Shown here in pieces: positions 45,142-53,804 of a stretch of DNA of 64,000 nt. The position numbers and the translations under genes are program-made. How positions within the stretch are numbered: the first letter of the stretch is position 1; each line of letters starts with the position of its first letter. The notes under the pieces are model-generated. The model searched no databases. It was not told where the DNA came from and worked only from the letters and a program-made list of their open reading frames with translations. Source of the stretch: a bacterium (lineage in GTDB: Bacteria; Desulfobacterota; Binatia; DP-6); NCBI GenBank assembly GCA_026129405.1, contig JAHCID010000007.1, forward strand, positions 124,001 through 188,000, given 5' to 3'.

Positions 45142-46335
45142 TCAGGCGGCCTCGAACAGCCCCGCGGCGCCCATGCCGCCGCCGATGCACATGGTGACGA
45201 TGCCGTAGCGCTTGCCGAGCCGCTTCAGCGTGAGCAGGAGCGAGCCGACCTGGCGCGCGCCGGTCATGCCGTACGGGTGGCCGATCGAGATCGAGCCGCC
45301 GTTCGGGTTCAGCTGCTCCATCGTGATGCCGAGCTTGTCGCGACAGTAGACGACCTGCGACGCGAACGCCTCGTTCAGCTCGACGATGTCGATGTCCTCG
45401 ATCTCGAGCCCCGCGCGCGAGAGCAGCTTCGGCACGGCGAAGATCGGCCCGATGCCCATCTCGTCGGCCTCGCAGCCGGCGAACACGGTGCCGCGGAAGA
45501 AGCCGAGCGGCTCGATGCCGAGCGCCTTGGCGCGGTCGGCCGACATGATGATGACGGCCGCGGCGCCGTCGGAGAACTGCGAGGCGTTGCCGGCCGTGAC
45601 GCTGCCCGTCTCCTTGAAGGCCGGCGGCAGCTTCTGCAGGCTCTCGAGCGTGGTCTCGGGACGGTTGCACTCGTCGCGCTCGACCGTGACCTCCTTCTCC
45701 GAGGTCGTGCCCGTCGCCTTGTCGGTGACCTGCATCTTCACCGTGAGGGGCGTGATCTCTTCCTTGTGGAAGCCGTTCTTCTGGAAGGCGGCGGTGCGCT
45801 GCTGCGACGCGAGCGCGTACTCGTCCTGGGACTCGCGCGAGATCTTGTAGCGCTCGGCGACGATCTCGGCCGTCAGCCCCATCGGCATGTAGACGTCGCG
45901 GTAGTGGTCCATCAGCCAGGGGTTGAACAGACCGTTCTTGTTGAAGTCGTTCTGCATCATGGTGATCGACTCGAGACCGCCCGCGACCACCGCGTCGGCG
46001 CCCTCGTTCTCGACCATGTGGGCGGCGACGGCGACCGCGTTGAGACCCGACGAGCAGAAGCGGCTGACGGTCGAGCCCGCGACCTCGTGCGGCAGGCCGG
46101 CGAGGATCGCGACGTTGCGACCGACGTTGAAGCCCTGCGGGCCCTCGGGGAAGCCGGTGCCCATGACGCAGTCGTCGATCTCCTTCGGATCGAGCGACGG
46201 CACCTTGGCGAGGGCGGACTTGACGGCGTGGGCCGCGAGGTCGTCGGGACGGGTCTGGTTGAACGAGCCGCGGAACGACTTGGCGAGCCCGGTCCGGGCG
46301 GTCGCGACGATCACGGCTTCACGCATCTTCCGCAT
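45142..46335 (-). CDS. acetyl-CoA acyltransferase (thiolase)
   Basis: A 397-residue true thiolase: nucleophile Cys94 in SRFCSSGLNA, His in S-I-G-H-P-Y-G-M-T-G-A-R, and second Cys in C-I-G-G-G-M-G. It performs beta-oxidation thiolysis or the reverse Claisen condensation, which would also supply acetoacetyl-CoA to the HMG-CoA synthase encoded 5 kb away. GGAGG lies before ATG 46335, and a Met three codons in is an alternative start. Confidence 0.93.
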   Translation of the reverse strand: MRKMREAVIVATARTGLAKSFRGSFNQTRPDDLAAHAVKSALAKVPSLDPKEIDDCVMGTGFPEGPQGFNVGRNVAILAGLPHEVAGSTVSRFCSSGLNAVAVAAHMVENEGADAVVAGGLESITMMQNDFNKNGLFNPWLMDHYRDVYMPMGLTAEIVAERYKISRESQDEYALASQQRTAAFQKNGFHKEEITPLTVKMQVTDKATGTTSEKEVTVERDECNRPETTLESLQKLPPAFKETGSVTAGNASQFSDGAAAVIIMSADRAKALGIEPLGFFRGTVFAGCEADEMGIGPIFAVPKLLSRAGLEIEDIDIVELNEAFASQVVYCRDKLGITMEQLNPNGGSISIGHPYGMTGARQVGSLLLTLKRLGKRYGIVTMCIGGGMGAAGLFEAA

Positions 46336-46509
46336 GGGAAAGTATCCTCCAAGGAGCGTTTTCTGGTGAACCCGGGTCGGGTACCACGCGTGATCGGCCG
46401 CAACAACCGCGCCAGCCCCGATCGGGCGGATCGCCGGCCGAACCGGTCCACGAGCCCCAACGCGGCGCTCTGCTTGAGGTTCGCGGCCTCGCCGGGTAGG
46501 GCGAAACCC

Positions 46510-47316
46510 ATGCGAATCTCTCGTGCCGCCCTCGCTGCCGCCACCCTCCTCGCCGCCACGAGCACCCTCGCCGCGCCGCCCGACGCCGCCACGCTCGCGG
46601 CGAAGATGAAGGCCGCGCTCGAGCCCCAGCGGGCCAGCGTCCGCAGCATGACGCTCACCATCAGCGGCATCGGCGGCCCCGGCGGGGTCGAGACCGTCTA
46701 CACGGCGGTCCAGGCGCGCAAGAGCGTCGACGGGCGCGCGCGCATGCTCACGGCCATCGTCACGCCCCCCGGCGAGCGCGGCATCGCCAGCCTGGTCGAG
46801 GACGGCGACAAGACCCACGTCGACGTCGTCGCGGTCTGGCTGCCGATGATCCGCCGCGTCCGCACGCTGACCCCGCTCGGCCAGAACGAGGCCTTCCTCG
46901 GCTCCGACTTCACCTATGCCGACCTCGGCCTCGTCGACATGAAGGGCACCTACACCGTGGGCACGGCGACGGAGAAGAACGGCACGAAGGTCTGGGAGCT
47001 GCAGGTCGTGCCGCCGCAGCACTGGTACTACTCGAAGGTCGTCGCCTTCCTCGACCAGACCACGCTGCTCCCGATCGAGCGCAACTACTACGACCCGAGC
47101 GGCCACCTCTGGAAGGTGGAGACGTTCAGCGACGTCACGGTCGTCGACGGCACGCCGGTCGCGTTCACGGTCCGCATGGAGGATCGTGAGTCGAAGAGCT
47201 GGAGCACGATGGTGACGAAGTCGGTGAAGTTCGACGTCGACCTGCCCGACGCGCTCTTCACCAACGACGGCCTGCCGACGGCGCTCGAGTCGCCGGCGCT
47301 GAAGGGCGTCGAGTAG
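46510..47316 (+). CDS. LolA-like outer-membrane lipoprotein-sorting protein
   Basis: 268 residues: signal peptide (ISRAALAAATLLAATSTLAA), then a half-barrel LolA/LolB-type fold of the kind annotated as outer membrane lipoprotein-sorting protein. Features are W-L-P-M-I-R-R-V-R, then G-S-D-F-T-Y-A-D-L and L-P-I-E-R-N-Y-Y-D-x-x-G. In related systems these proteins accompany RND-type MmpL exporters. Here the neighbours are a thiolase and a racemase. ATG 46510 has TAGGGC 13 nt upstream. Confidence 0.85.
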   Translation: MRISRAALAAATLLAATSTLAAPPDAATLAAKMKAALEPQRASVRSMTLTISGIGGPGGVETVYTAVQARKSVDGRARMLTAIVTPPGERGIASLVEDGDKTHVDVVAVWLPMIRRVRTLTPLGQNEAFLGSDFTYADLGLVDMKGTYTVGTATEKNGTKVWELQVVPPQHWYYSKVVAFLDQTTLLPIERNYYDPSGHLWKVETFSDVTVVDGTPVAFTVRMEDRESKSWSTMVTKSVKFDVDLPDALFTNDGLPTALESPALKGVE

Positions 47317-47350
47317 CGGCGCTGGGGCCGGCAGGCGCGCGCGGGACGTC

Positions 47351-48652
47351 TCAGGCCGCCGCCGGCGTTCCGTGCAGCGGCACCGTGCGACCGCCGATGG
47401 TGGCGAGCACGTAGGGCCCCTCCGGAATCGCGACCACGCGCGCGCCGTCGCCGTGCCGCCGGCGCGCCGCCGCCACGGCGTCCTCGACCGACCCCGCGCG
47501 CTGGACGGGCAGTCCCGCCAGCGCGTCCGCCGCCAGCGCCGGCGCCACGACGGTGAGCGACGCGCGCCGCAGCACCTGGTCGAGGTGCTGCACCATCCAC
47601 TGGTCGATCACGAAGAAGCCGGGCGAGGTCAAAAGGTCCATCGCGCGCTCGCCGCCGCGCAGGCGATCGAGCATCTGCTGGAAGTCGGCGCTGCCGAGCC
47701 CCTCGCGCATCTCGGCCGCGAGAACGATCGTGCCGCCCGGCTTCACGATGCCGAGCGCCGCCACCGGGCCCTTGATGGCCTGATAGAAGGTCGCGTCGAG
47801 CGGGTAGCCGCCCGCCGACGTGACCACCACGTCGAACGCCCCGTCGCAATCGACCCGCGCCTGCGCCAGCGCCCGCGCGCGCGCCGGCGCGTGCGCGGCT
47901 TCGAGGTCGCCGGCGAACACGCCCGTCAGCCGGCGCTCGCGATCGATCGTCACGTTGACGAGGAAGTCGACGCCCGCGCGGCGCGCGACCTCGAGCAGGT
48001 CGGCGTAGAACGGATTGCCCGCGACGATGCCGGGCCCGCAGTGCGCCTCCAGCATGTCGGCGCCGTGCGTACGCCGGATCGTCTCCGTCGCGGCGATGCC
48101 GGTCGCGATCGACTTCGGACCGCCCGAGAACCCCGCCATCAGGTGCGGCTCGACGAGGCCGGTGACGATCTTGAGATCGGCGTCGAGGTAGCCGGCGTCG
48201 ATCACCATCGCCGTGCCCTGCGCGCTCGTGCCGACGTGGCGATGCGCCGCCCCGTCGCGCGCGACGTGGTTGCGGAAGCGCCACCCCGCGACGATCCCGG
48301 GGCTCGTCATCGCGGTGAGCTCCGCGTCGGTGGCGGGGCGATGCAGCCCGGTGGCGACGAGGATCTCGATGGCGTCGCGCGGCACGCCCGCGGCGTCGAG
48401 CTCGGCCAGCAGCGGCGGCAGCAGCACGCCGTAGGGAATCGGCCGCGTGCGATCGGAGACGACGATGCACACGCGCCGCTTGCCGCGCGCCAGCTCGGCG
48501 AGCGGCGGCGTCCCGAGCGGCGCGCGCAGCGCGGCCCGGATCGCGGCCGCAGGGTCGGCGAGCGCCGGGGCGCCGGGCCGCTCGAGGACGGGCGTGCCGT
48601 CGGGAAGCGTGACGTCGAGGCCGGACGTGCCGTGGTCGAGGCGCAGCTGCAC
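47351..48652 (-). CDS. larA: LarA-family nickel-dependent racemase
   Basis: A 433-residue LarA homologue. The N-terminal R-x-L-x-x-x-L-x-x-G and SDRTRPIPYGVLLPPLL segment, T-G-L-H-R-P and V-E-P-H-L-M-A-G-F-S-G-G-P-K-S-I match the nickel-pincer racemase family. These enzymes racemise or epimerise alpha-hydroxyacids using an NPN cofactor made by LarB/C/E. None of those maturation genes is in the window. The GTG start has TAGATC 12 nt upstream. The true substrate may not be lactate. Confidence 0.85.
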   Translation of the reverse strand: MQLRLDHGTSGLDVTLPDGTPVLERPGAPALADPAAAIRAALRAPLGTPPLAELARGKRRVCIVVSDRTRPIPYGVLLPPLLAELDAAGVPRDAIEILVATGLHRPATDAELTAMTSPGIVAGWRFRNHVARDGAAHRHVGTSAQGTAMVIDAGYLDADLKIVTGLVEPHLMAGFSGGPKSIATGIAATETIRRTHGADMLEAHCGPGIVAGNPFYADLLEVARRAGVDFLVNVTIDRERRLTGVFAGDLEAAHAPARARALAQARVDCDGAFDVVVTSAGGYPLDATFYQAIKGPVAALGIVKPGGTIVLAAEMREGLGSADFQQMLDRLRGGERAMDLLTSPGFFVIDQWMVQHLDQVLRRASLTVVAPALAADALAGLPVQRAGSVEDAVAAARRRHGDGARVVAIPEGPYVLATIGGRTVPLHGTPAAA

Positions 48653-48728
48653 GATCGGGATCTAGGCGGGGGCGCCGCGGCTGGCAAGCCGCGCGCCCCC
48701 GGCACGCGCGCGTGACTCGTCGACGACG

Positions 48729-49496
48729 CTACGGCCGGATCGTGATCCCGCCGTCCACCGGGATCACCGTGCCCGTCACGTACGCCCCTGCCTTCGACGC
48801 GAGGTAGATCGCCACGCCCGCCATGTCGTCCGGCTCGCCGATGCGGCCGAGCGGGCAGCTGGCGACGATCGCGTCGCGGAAGCGATCGAGCGTCACCGCC
48901 ATCATCTTGCTCTCGAATGGGCCCGGGGCGACGGCGTTCACGGTGATCTTCGGCGCGAGACGCGCCGCGAGCACGCGCGAGAGGTGGTGCACCGCGGCCT
49001 TGCTGGACGAGTACGCGAACGTCTCCAGCATCGGCACGCGCAGGCCGTCGATCGAGCCGATGTTGATGACCCGTCCCGGATCGCCCGGGCCTGCCGCCGC
49101 CTCGAGCAGCGGGACGCAGGCGCGGGTCAGGTGGAAGACGCCCTTCAGGTTGAGCGCCAGCACCTTGTCCCAGGCGTCGTCGGGGTAGCTCTCGAGCGGC
49201 GCGCCCCAGTTGGCGCCGGCGTTGTTCACGAGCACGTGGAGCTTCGGCTCGCGGTCGGCGATGGCCTTCGCGAGCCCGTCGCAGCCGGCCTGCGTGCCGC
49301 AGTCGGCGGCGAGCGGGATGCACGTGCCGAGCTTCGCCAGCTCGGCGGCGGCCTCGTCGCAGGCGGACTGCTTGCGCGACGAGACGTAGACCTTCGCCCC
49401 GCCCTCGACGAAGCCGCGCGCGATCATGAGGCCGATGCCGCGCGAGCCGCCGGTGACGAGGACGACCTTGCCCTTGACGGAGAAGAGATCGCTCAT
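48729..49496 (-). CDS. SDR-family oxidoreductase (RhlG/FabG-like)
   Basis: A 255-residue classical SDR: TGGSRGIG (15-22), VNNAGANWG near 90-98, Ser in NIGSIDG, Tyr/Lys in Y-S-S-S-K, and a C-terminal G-T-V-I-P-V-D-G-G. The DGLRVPMLETFAYSSSK stretch is typical of the RhlG/beta-ketoacyl reductase-like subgroup. ATG 49496 has TAGACC 15 nt upstream. The substrate is unknown. Confidence 0.9.
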   Translation of the reverse strand: MSDLFSVKGKVVLVTGGSRGIGLMIARGFVEGGAKVYVSSRKQSACDEAAAELAKLGTCIPLAADCGTQAGCDGLAKAIADREPKLHVLVNNAGANWGAPLESYPDDAWDKVLALNLKGVFHLTRACVPLLEAAAGPGDPGRVINIGSIDGLRVPMLETFAYSSSKAAVHHLSRVLAARLAPKITVNAVAPGPFESKMMAVTLDRFRDAIVASCPLGRIGEPDDMAGVAIYLASKAGAYVTGTVIPVDGGITIRP

Positions 49497-49630
49497 GGGC
49501 CGGGAGGTCTAGCGCAACCCTCCCGGCCAGCCTACCCCGCCGGCGCGAAGCCGCCGGGGCCGGGCCTCCATCCGCGATCCGCCACCGTCCGAGGGTCGCG
49601 ACACCGGCGCCGGGCGGGGCGGCGGACCAC

Positions 49631-49700
49631 GGCCCGCCGCCCGCCGCTCGCCGCTCGCCGCTCGCCGCTCACCGCTTGCCGCCGGCCGCTTGCCGGCTGC
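49631..49700. repeat. heptamer tandem repeat, consensus CGCTCGC, about 9-10 units
   Basis: Consecutive 7-nt units run through 49631-49700. Three identical CGCTCGC copies (49645-49665) are flanked by one- to three-base variants (CGCCCGC, CGCTCAC, CGCTTGC, CGCCGGC). The period is exactly seven, so it is not codon-driven. It lies just before the long inverted repeat and the four-helix-bundle gene. Confidence 0.85.
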
Positions 49701-49756
49701 GCGCTCGCGCTGACCGCGCTCGGAGCTGCACCGACATCGAATGCATCGACGCGCAG

Positions 49757-49986
49757 TCTCCTCGGTGGTGCCGTCCACGCTCGTGCGGTCGCCTCACCCT
49801 TGCGCCGCGCCGCGCACCGGCGCTTGCCGAGCGCATGACCGGCCGTGCCTGCGCGATCGACCGCCGCACAGCTGCGCCTCCGACGTGACGTGCACGTCCG
49901 CGCGCGCGCTCGTCACGCGCCGTGCGCGTCTGCGGCGCGAGCGGGTGAGAGCCGACCGCACGGCGCGGACGGCACCACCGAGGAGA
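49757..49986. repeat. long imperfect inverted repeat capping the four-helix-bundle gene
   Basis: The outer arms are a perfect 20-bp match: 49757-49776 pairs with 49967-49986. Pairing continues inward over about 23 more bases (49777-49799 with 49943-49966) with a few mismatches and a bulge. The about 140-nt centre (49800-49942) shows further partial complementarity and holds the palindrome GACGTGCACGTC. The right arm ends in AGGAGA, the Shine-Dalgarno sequence of the gene at 49992, so a folded transcript would hide it. Confidence 0.8.
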
Positions 49987-49991
49987 AACCC

Positions 49992-50321
49992 GTGTTCGAT
50001 GCCCTCGAGATGTCCCTGCAGTTCCTGGAGCGCCTGGTCCCCGTCGAGACCCGTATCCGCCAGCGCAGCGCCTCGCTCGCCAAGCAGCTCGCCCGCGCGT
50101 CCGAAAGCGTCGCGCTCAACCTCGGCGAAGGTCGGCTGCGCTGCGACGGCGACAAGCGCCGGCACTACGAGATGGCCGCGGGCAGCGCCGCCGAGGTCAC
50201 CGTCGCGCTGCGCATCGCGGTCGCCAAGCGCTACGTCCCCGCCGCCGAGGTCGCCGAGCTCGAGGCGCTGCTCGATCGCGTCCGCGCGATGCTGTGGCGT
50301 CTGACCCACCACCGGCGGTGA
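49992..50321 (+). CDS. four-helix-bundle protein (S23/IVP family)
   Basis: 109 residues, all helical, matching the four-helix-bundle family named after the 23S rRNA intervening-sequence protein. Features are the early F-L-E-R-L-V-P, the S-L-A-K-Q-L-A-R-A-S-E-S-V-A-L-N-L-x-E-G core, and Y-E-M-A-A-G-S-A-A-E-V. The family forms pentamers and binds nucleic acid. The related Avd protein works with diversity-generating retroelements, but no reverse transcriptase or rRNA is present here. GTG 49992 is set by GAGGAG 7-12 nt upstream, which lies in the inverted repeat. Confidence 0.85.
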   Translation: MFDALEMSLQFLERLVPVETRIRQRSASLAKQLARASESVALNLGEGRLRCDGDKRRHYEMAAGSAAEVTVALRIAVAKRYVPAAEVAELEALLDRVRAMLWRLTHHRR

Positions 50322-50403
50322 TGGCCTCGCCTCCCCCGGGGAGCGCGCGGGAGCCGTTTGTTCAGGATCGACAGCGGCGGCCTCGCCGTGATCGAGTAGC
50401 GCG

Positions 50404-50858
50404 ATGGCGAAGCGCTACCGCACGTGGAATCCCGCCCAGTCGTTCCTGCTGCCGCCGTCGCCGCTCGAGTGGCTGCCCGAGAGTCATCTGGCGTTCTTCA
50501 TCCTCGAGCTGGTCGCGCAGCTCGACCTCGACGCGATCGACGAGACGTTGCAGCGCAAGGACCCGCGCGGCGAGCGTCCGTACGCACCGCGGATGATGGT
50601 GGCGCCTGCACGTGGACGCATGCGCGCCGTGCTCGCGACCTCCGAAGGCAAGGCCGTCTATGCACGACGCAAGTGCACCGTCGAGCCCGTCTTCAGATCG
50701 TCAGCGCTCGCGGCTTCCGCACGTTCCTGCTGCGCGGTCTGCGCAAAGTCCGCTGCGAGTGGGCCCTCGTCTGTCTCACCCACAACCTGCTCAAGCTCTT
50801 CCGCGCTGCAAACCGCACGGTGAGCGCGCTGGCCAGCCCCGCCACCGCCGCTGCCTGA
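50404..50858 (+). mobile_element. collapsed IS1182-type transposase
   Basis: The first 65 residues (MAKRYRTWNPAQSFLLPPSP onward, through Y-A-P-R-M-M-V) are the start of an IS1182-family DDE transposase. The frame then jumps into C-terminal sequence (A-S-E-G-K-A-V-Y-A-R-R-K-C-T-V-E-P-V-F). After one frameshift near 50693 it continues in another frame (IVSARGFRTFLLRGLRKVRC, then L-L-K-L-F-R-A-A) to the stop at 50858. About 300 or more residues of catalytic core are missing. It is not active. Terminal repeats were not identified. Confidence 0.8.
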
Positions 50859-50928
50859 ACTCCATCGCACGCGTCGCGCGCGCCGCCCCCGGCGTCCGAG
50901 GCGCCGAACGACTACGCACGACACGTTC

Positions 50929-52013
50929 CTACGCCGGCGCGCGCTCGGCCAGGAACTCGGGCCGCGGCGCGGTCCCGCCACCCGGCTCGCCGTGCTCCCG
51001 AAGTCGATCACCTGGAAGGTGTCCTGCGGGTGCATGCGATCCAGGATCCAGCGCATCGTCTCCTTCGCCTTGTCGAGCGGCGCGCCCATCTGCGAGCCGG
51101 AGCGGTCGATGACGAAGACCAGCTCCTTCGGCGCCGCCTCCGCCGCCGGCACGCGGCGCGGCGGCACCAGCACGACGCTCACATAGCCGTCGCCGCTCGC
51201 CGTGCGGTGCGTCAGATAGGCGCTCTGCACGTCGTCGCTCGCCACCGCCCAGCGCAGCACGAAGTCGCGGTTCGGGATCTCGCGCGCCTGACGCAGGCGG
51301 ACGCGGGCCGTGGTCGGCGTCGGCCGCTCCACGTCGATCGCATGCAGCGCCGAGGTCACCGCCTGGATCGGCACGCCGGCGTCGACGGCGACGGCGATCG
51401 CGATGTCGTGCCCGGCGCGCCTGCCCTCGGGCGTCACCGGCGGCGTCACGCGATCGGCGTCCGGCGTCCCGGGCGGCGAGAAGCGCGGCCCGACGACGGT
51501 CGGGAAGGTCAGCTCGAACGTGCCGTCGGCGTAACGCAGCGGCTCCGTGTACTCGAGGTGTACCTCCACGCCGGCGCCGGGCATCAGGTTGGCGACGCGC
51601 TGGGTGAAGACGTTCGGCCGCTCCTCGTCGAGGAGCGCCGCCACCTGCCCCGCCTGCTTGGCGGCGTCGTAGATGGCCTGTGCCTCGGCGCGGCGCTCGA
51701 TCTCGCCCTCGATCGTGCGCGCGCCGGTCGTGAGCCGCATGGTGTCGACGGCGCCCTTCTCCGAGAGCGGGAAGGTGTAGACGGCCTCGATCGGATCGGG
51801 GAACGGGTTGCGGAAGCGCTGCGTGATCGACACGCGCGCGACGAAGCCTGCGACCGACACCTGCACGTCGGTGTGCTCGAGCGGGCAGCCGCCGCGCGAC
51901 GTGCCGTCGGGCGCGAGCGCGTCGAGCCCGGCGGTGACGGCCGGCGCGGCGGCGGCAGGAGCGCCGCCGAGAGCGGCGCAGACGAGGGGGACGAGAGCCA
52001 GGGACCTTCGCAT
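50929..52013 (-). pseudogene. VIT/von Willebrand A protein, truncated and out of frame at the 3' end
   Basis: From ATG 52013 (AAGGAGG ribosome-binding site upstream) the protein has a signal peptide, a VIT domain (about 30-160; TDVQVSVAGFVARVSITQRF, NPFPDPIEAVYTFPLSE), and the start of a vWA domain with the MIDAS motif DRSGSQMG. After DTFQVIDFG (about 51000) normal vWA sequence stops. What looks like the true C-terminus (A-P-R-P-E-F-L-A-E-R-A-P-A) follows in a shifted frame to 50929. At least the rest of the vWA domain is deleted. The break lies about 70 bp from the transposase remnant. Confidence 0.75.
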
Positions 52014-52117
52014 CGGGAACCTCCTTCACGAGAGAAGGTCTGCGCCGGCGGGGAATCGGATCACGCGCGCGAAACCCCAGCCTGGGCGCCGTGTTGGTGG
52101 TCCGCGTCACCCTCCCG

Positions 52118-52123
52118 TACGAT
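52118..52123 (+). promoter_or_regulatory. -10-like TACGAT before ECF sigma gene
   Basis: A TANNNT hexamer whose first T lies 16 nt before ATG 52134. It overlaps the alternative ATG at 52122, which argues for 52134 as the start. Confidence 0.35.
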
Positions 52124-52133
52124 GCCCGCCGCC

Positions 52134-52661
52134 ATGCCGGACCGGACCCGGGTCGTAGAGCGCCTGCTCGCGGGCGAGCGGCTGGCGTTCCTCGAGCTGA
52201 ACCGGCTGGTCACGGCGACGCTACGGCAGCTGCGCGCCTGGGACTTCCACGACGAGTGGGACGACCTCCGCCAGGAGGTGCTCCTCGCGGTGGTCGCGAG
52301 CGCGAAGGCGGGCCGGCTGCGTGACCCCGAGGCCTGCGTCGGCTACGTGCGCATCGTCACGCGCAACAAGTTCGTCGACCGGCTGAAGCACCGCCTGCGC
52401 TGGAAGGAGACGGAGACGCTGCCCTGGGACGACGCCGCCGCCCATGCCCTCGCCACGCCGCCCGACGACGGCGAGCGCGCCGCGCTCGACGCGGCCGTCC
52501 GCGATCTCGCGCCCGACGAGCGCCGGGTGCTGGACGGCGTCTACCGGGAGGGCAAGACGTATCAGGAGGTCAGCGACCAGACCGGCATCCCGCTCGGGAC
52601 CATGAAGCGGCGCCTGCGCGACGCCCTGACGACGCTGCGGCGCCGGCTCGCGCCGGGATGA
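52134..52661 (+). CDS. ECF-type RNA polymerase sigma factor
   Basis: A 175-residue extracytoplasmic-function sigma factor. Region 2 contains W-D-D-L-R-Q-E-V-L-L-A-V and Y-V-R-I-V-T-R-N-K-F-V-D. Region 4 has the helix-turn-helix YQEVSDQTGIPLGTMKRRLR. It redirects polymerase to a stress or envelope regulon and is probably held off by the anti-sigma-like gene 48 bp downstream. ATG 52134 is preferred, and ATG 52122 would add four residues. It is divergent from the broken VIT gene. Confidence 0.9.
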   Translation: MPDRTRVVERLLAGERLAFLELNRLVTATLRQLRAWDFHDEWDDLRQEVLLAVVASAKAGRLRDPEACVGYVRIVTRNKFVDRLKHRLRWKETETLPWDDAAAHALATPPDDGERAALDAAVRDLAPDERRVLDGVYREGKTYQEVSDQTGIPLGTMKRRLRDALTTLRRRLAPG

Positions 52662-52709
52662 TCCGATGCGCCGCCGCCCACCGACCATAGGGACGAGGAC
52701 CACGCGTCC

Positions 52710-53790
52710 ATGAGCTGCCGCCGCGCCTTCGACATCGACCTCGCCGCCTTCCTCGCGGCGCCGCGGGACGCCGCGTGGGACGCGTTCCGCGCCCACTATC
52801 CGACCTGCCCCGCCTGCGCCGCGGAGGTCGCCGCGTGGACCGAGCTCGGGGACCGGCTCGGCGCGGACGCCCACCCGGAGCCCGCCCTGTTGCTGCGCTG
52901 GGCGGAGGCGCGCGACGAGCTCGACCCGGGCACGCGCCGCCGTCTCGCCCGCCACCTGGACGGCTGTCCCGGGTGCAGCGAGGAGCTGCGCGCGCTGGCA
53001 CGCTTCGACGCGGCCGGGCCCGGCGCCGCCGACCACCGTCACGAGGTGCGGGCGGTGGCCGGCGCCGCGCCGGTCGCGGAGCCGGACGGCCGGCCGCCGC
53101 GGCCTCGGCAGCGGCGCCCGCGCCGAGGCGGCGGGTCGCCGCTGCGAACCGTCCGGGCGGGTGCTCTGGCATCCGGCCTTCGCCTGGGCGGCGGTGCTCG
53201 TGGTGGCGTTGAGCTCGCTCGTCGAGCGCCACGCGCGGGTCGGAGTGCCGACGGGACGCCCGCCGGCGACGGTCGGATTCGAGGGGCCGCGGCGCCGCGC
53301 CGGCGCCAGGACGACGGCCGCATCGCCACCGCCCCGCCCGCGACGCGCGCGGGCGGTGGCGCCGCCGCCTGCCGCGCCGCGCCGGAGAGAAGGCCGCAGC
53401 GCCCGCCGAGCCGGCCCAGCGATCGCCAGGACGCCGAGAGCGCGGGGGGGGGCGGGGGGGGCGGGGGCCGGCGGCGGCGCGCGCGGGCGCATGCCGCAGG
53501 CACTCGGAGCCGCCGGCGCAGGAGCGCCGACCGTCGCCGTCCAACCCGGCACGCCGACCAGCGCGCTCTACATGACGCTGCCGCAGGACGCGCGCGGCGG
53601 CGGCGACTTCGAGCTGCGCATCGCGGCGGTCGGCGGCGAGCGCGAGCTGCGCCAGCGCATCGTCGTCGGCAACGCCTCGCGCATCGCCGCGATGAGCGTG
53701 CCGTCGGCGTGGCTGGTCGCGGGCCGGTACGAGGTCACGCTGTGGCACGAAGGCCGTGAGGTGAGTCGCGCGACGCTCGACGTGCCGTAG
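52710..53790 (+). pseudogene. zinc-finger anti-sigma-like membrane protein, frameshifted
   Basis: The first frame encodes a zf-HC2-like anti-sigma domain with two cysteine sets (P-T-C-P-A-C-A-A-E-V near 30-35 and H-L-D-G-C-P-G-C near 84-90). Past about residue 110 that frame becomes Arg-rich nonsense. The sense continues in another frame, where a TM segment (FAWAAVLVVALSSLVERHAR) appears near 53170, then a Pro/Ala-rich stalk and a C-terminal domain ending at 53790. One net base gain near 53040-53160 would join them. A G9-C-G8-C-G5 tract (53444-53467) lies in the stalk. It probably restrains the adjacent sigma factor if expressed. Confidence 0.7.
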
Positions 53791-53804
53791 GCGACGCGGC
53801 GCCG

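Larger units (their letters stand above)
49497..49991. other. 495-bp non-coding region with repeat array and long inverted repeat
   Basis: No credible gene is present. From left to right it holds the SDR promoter, a GC-rich lead-in, a heptamer tandem array (49631-49700) and a long inverted repeat (49757-49986) that reaches the ribosome-binding site of the four-helix-bundle gene. The low-complexity open frames here come from the repeats. Confidence 0.7.

Noticed and set aside
49631-49700. Heptamer array as a CRISPR
   Set aside because: Units are 7 nt with no unique spacers and no cas genes nearby.
49992-50321. Avd protein of a diversity-generating retroelement
   Set aside because: The fold family is shared, but there is no reverse transcriptase, template repeat or variable repeat in the window.
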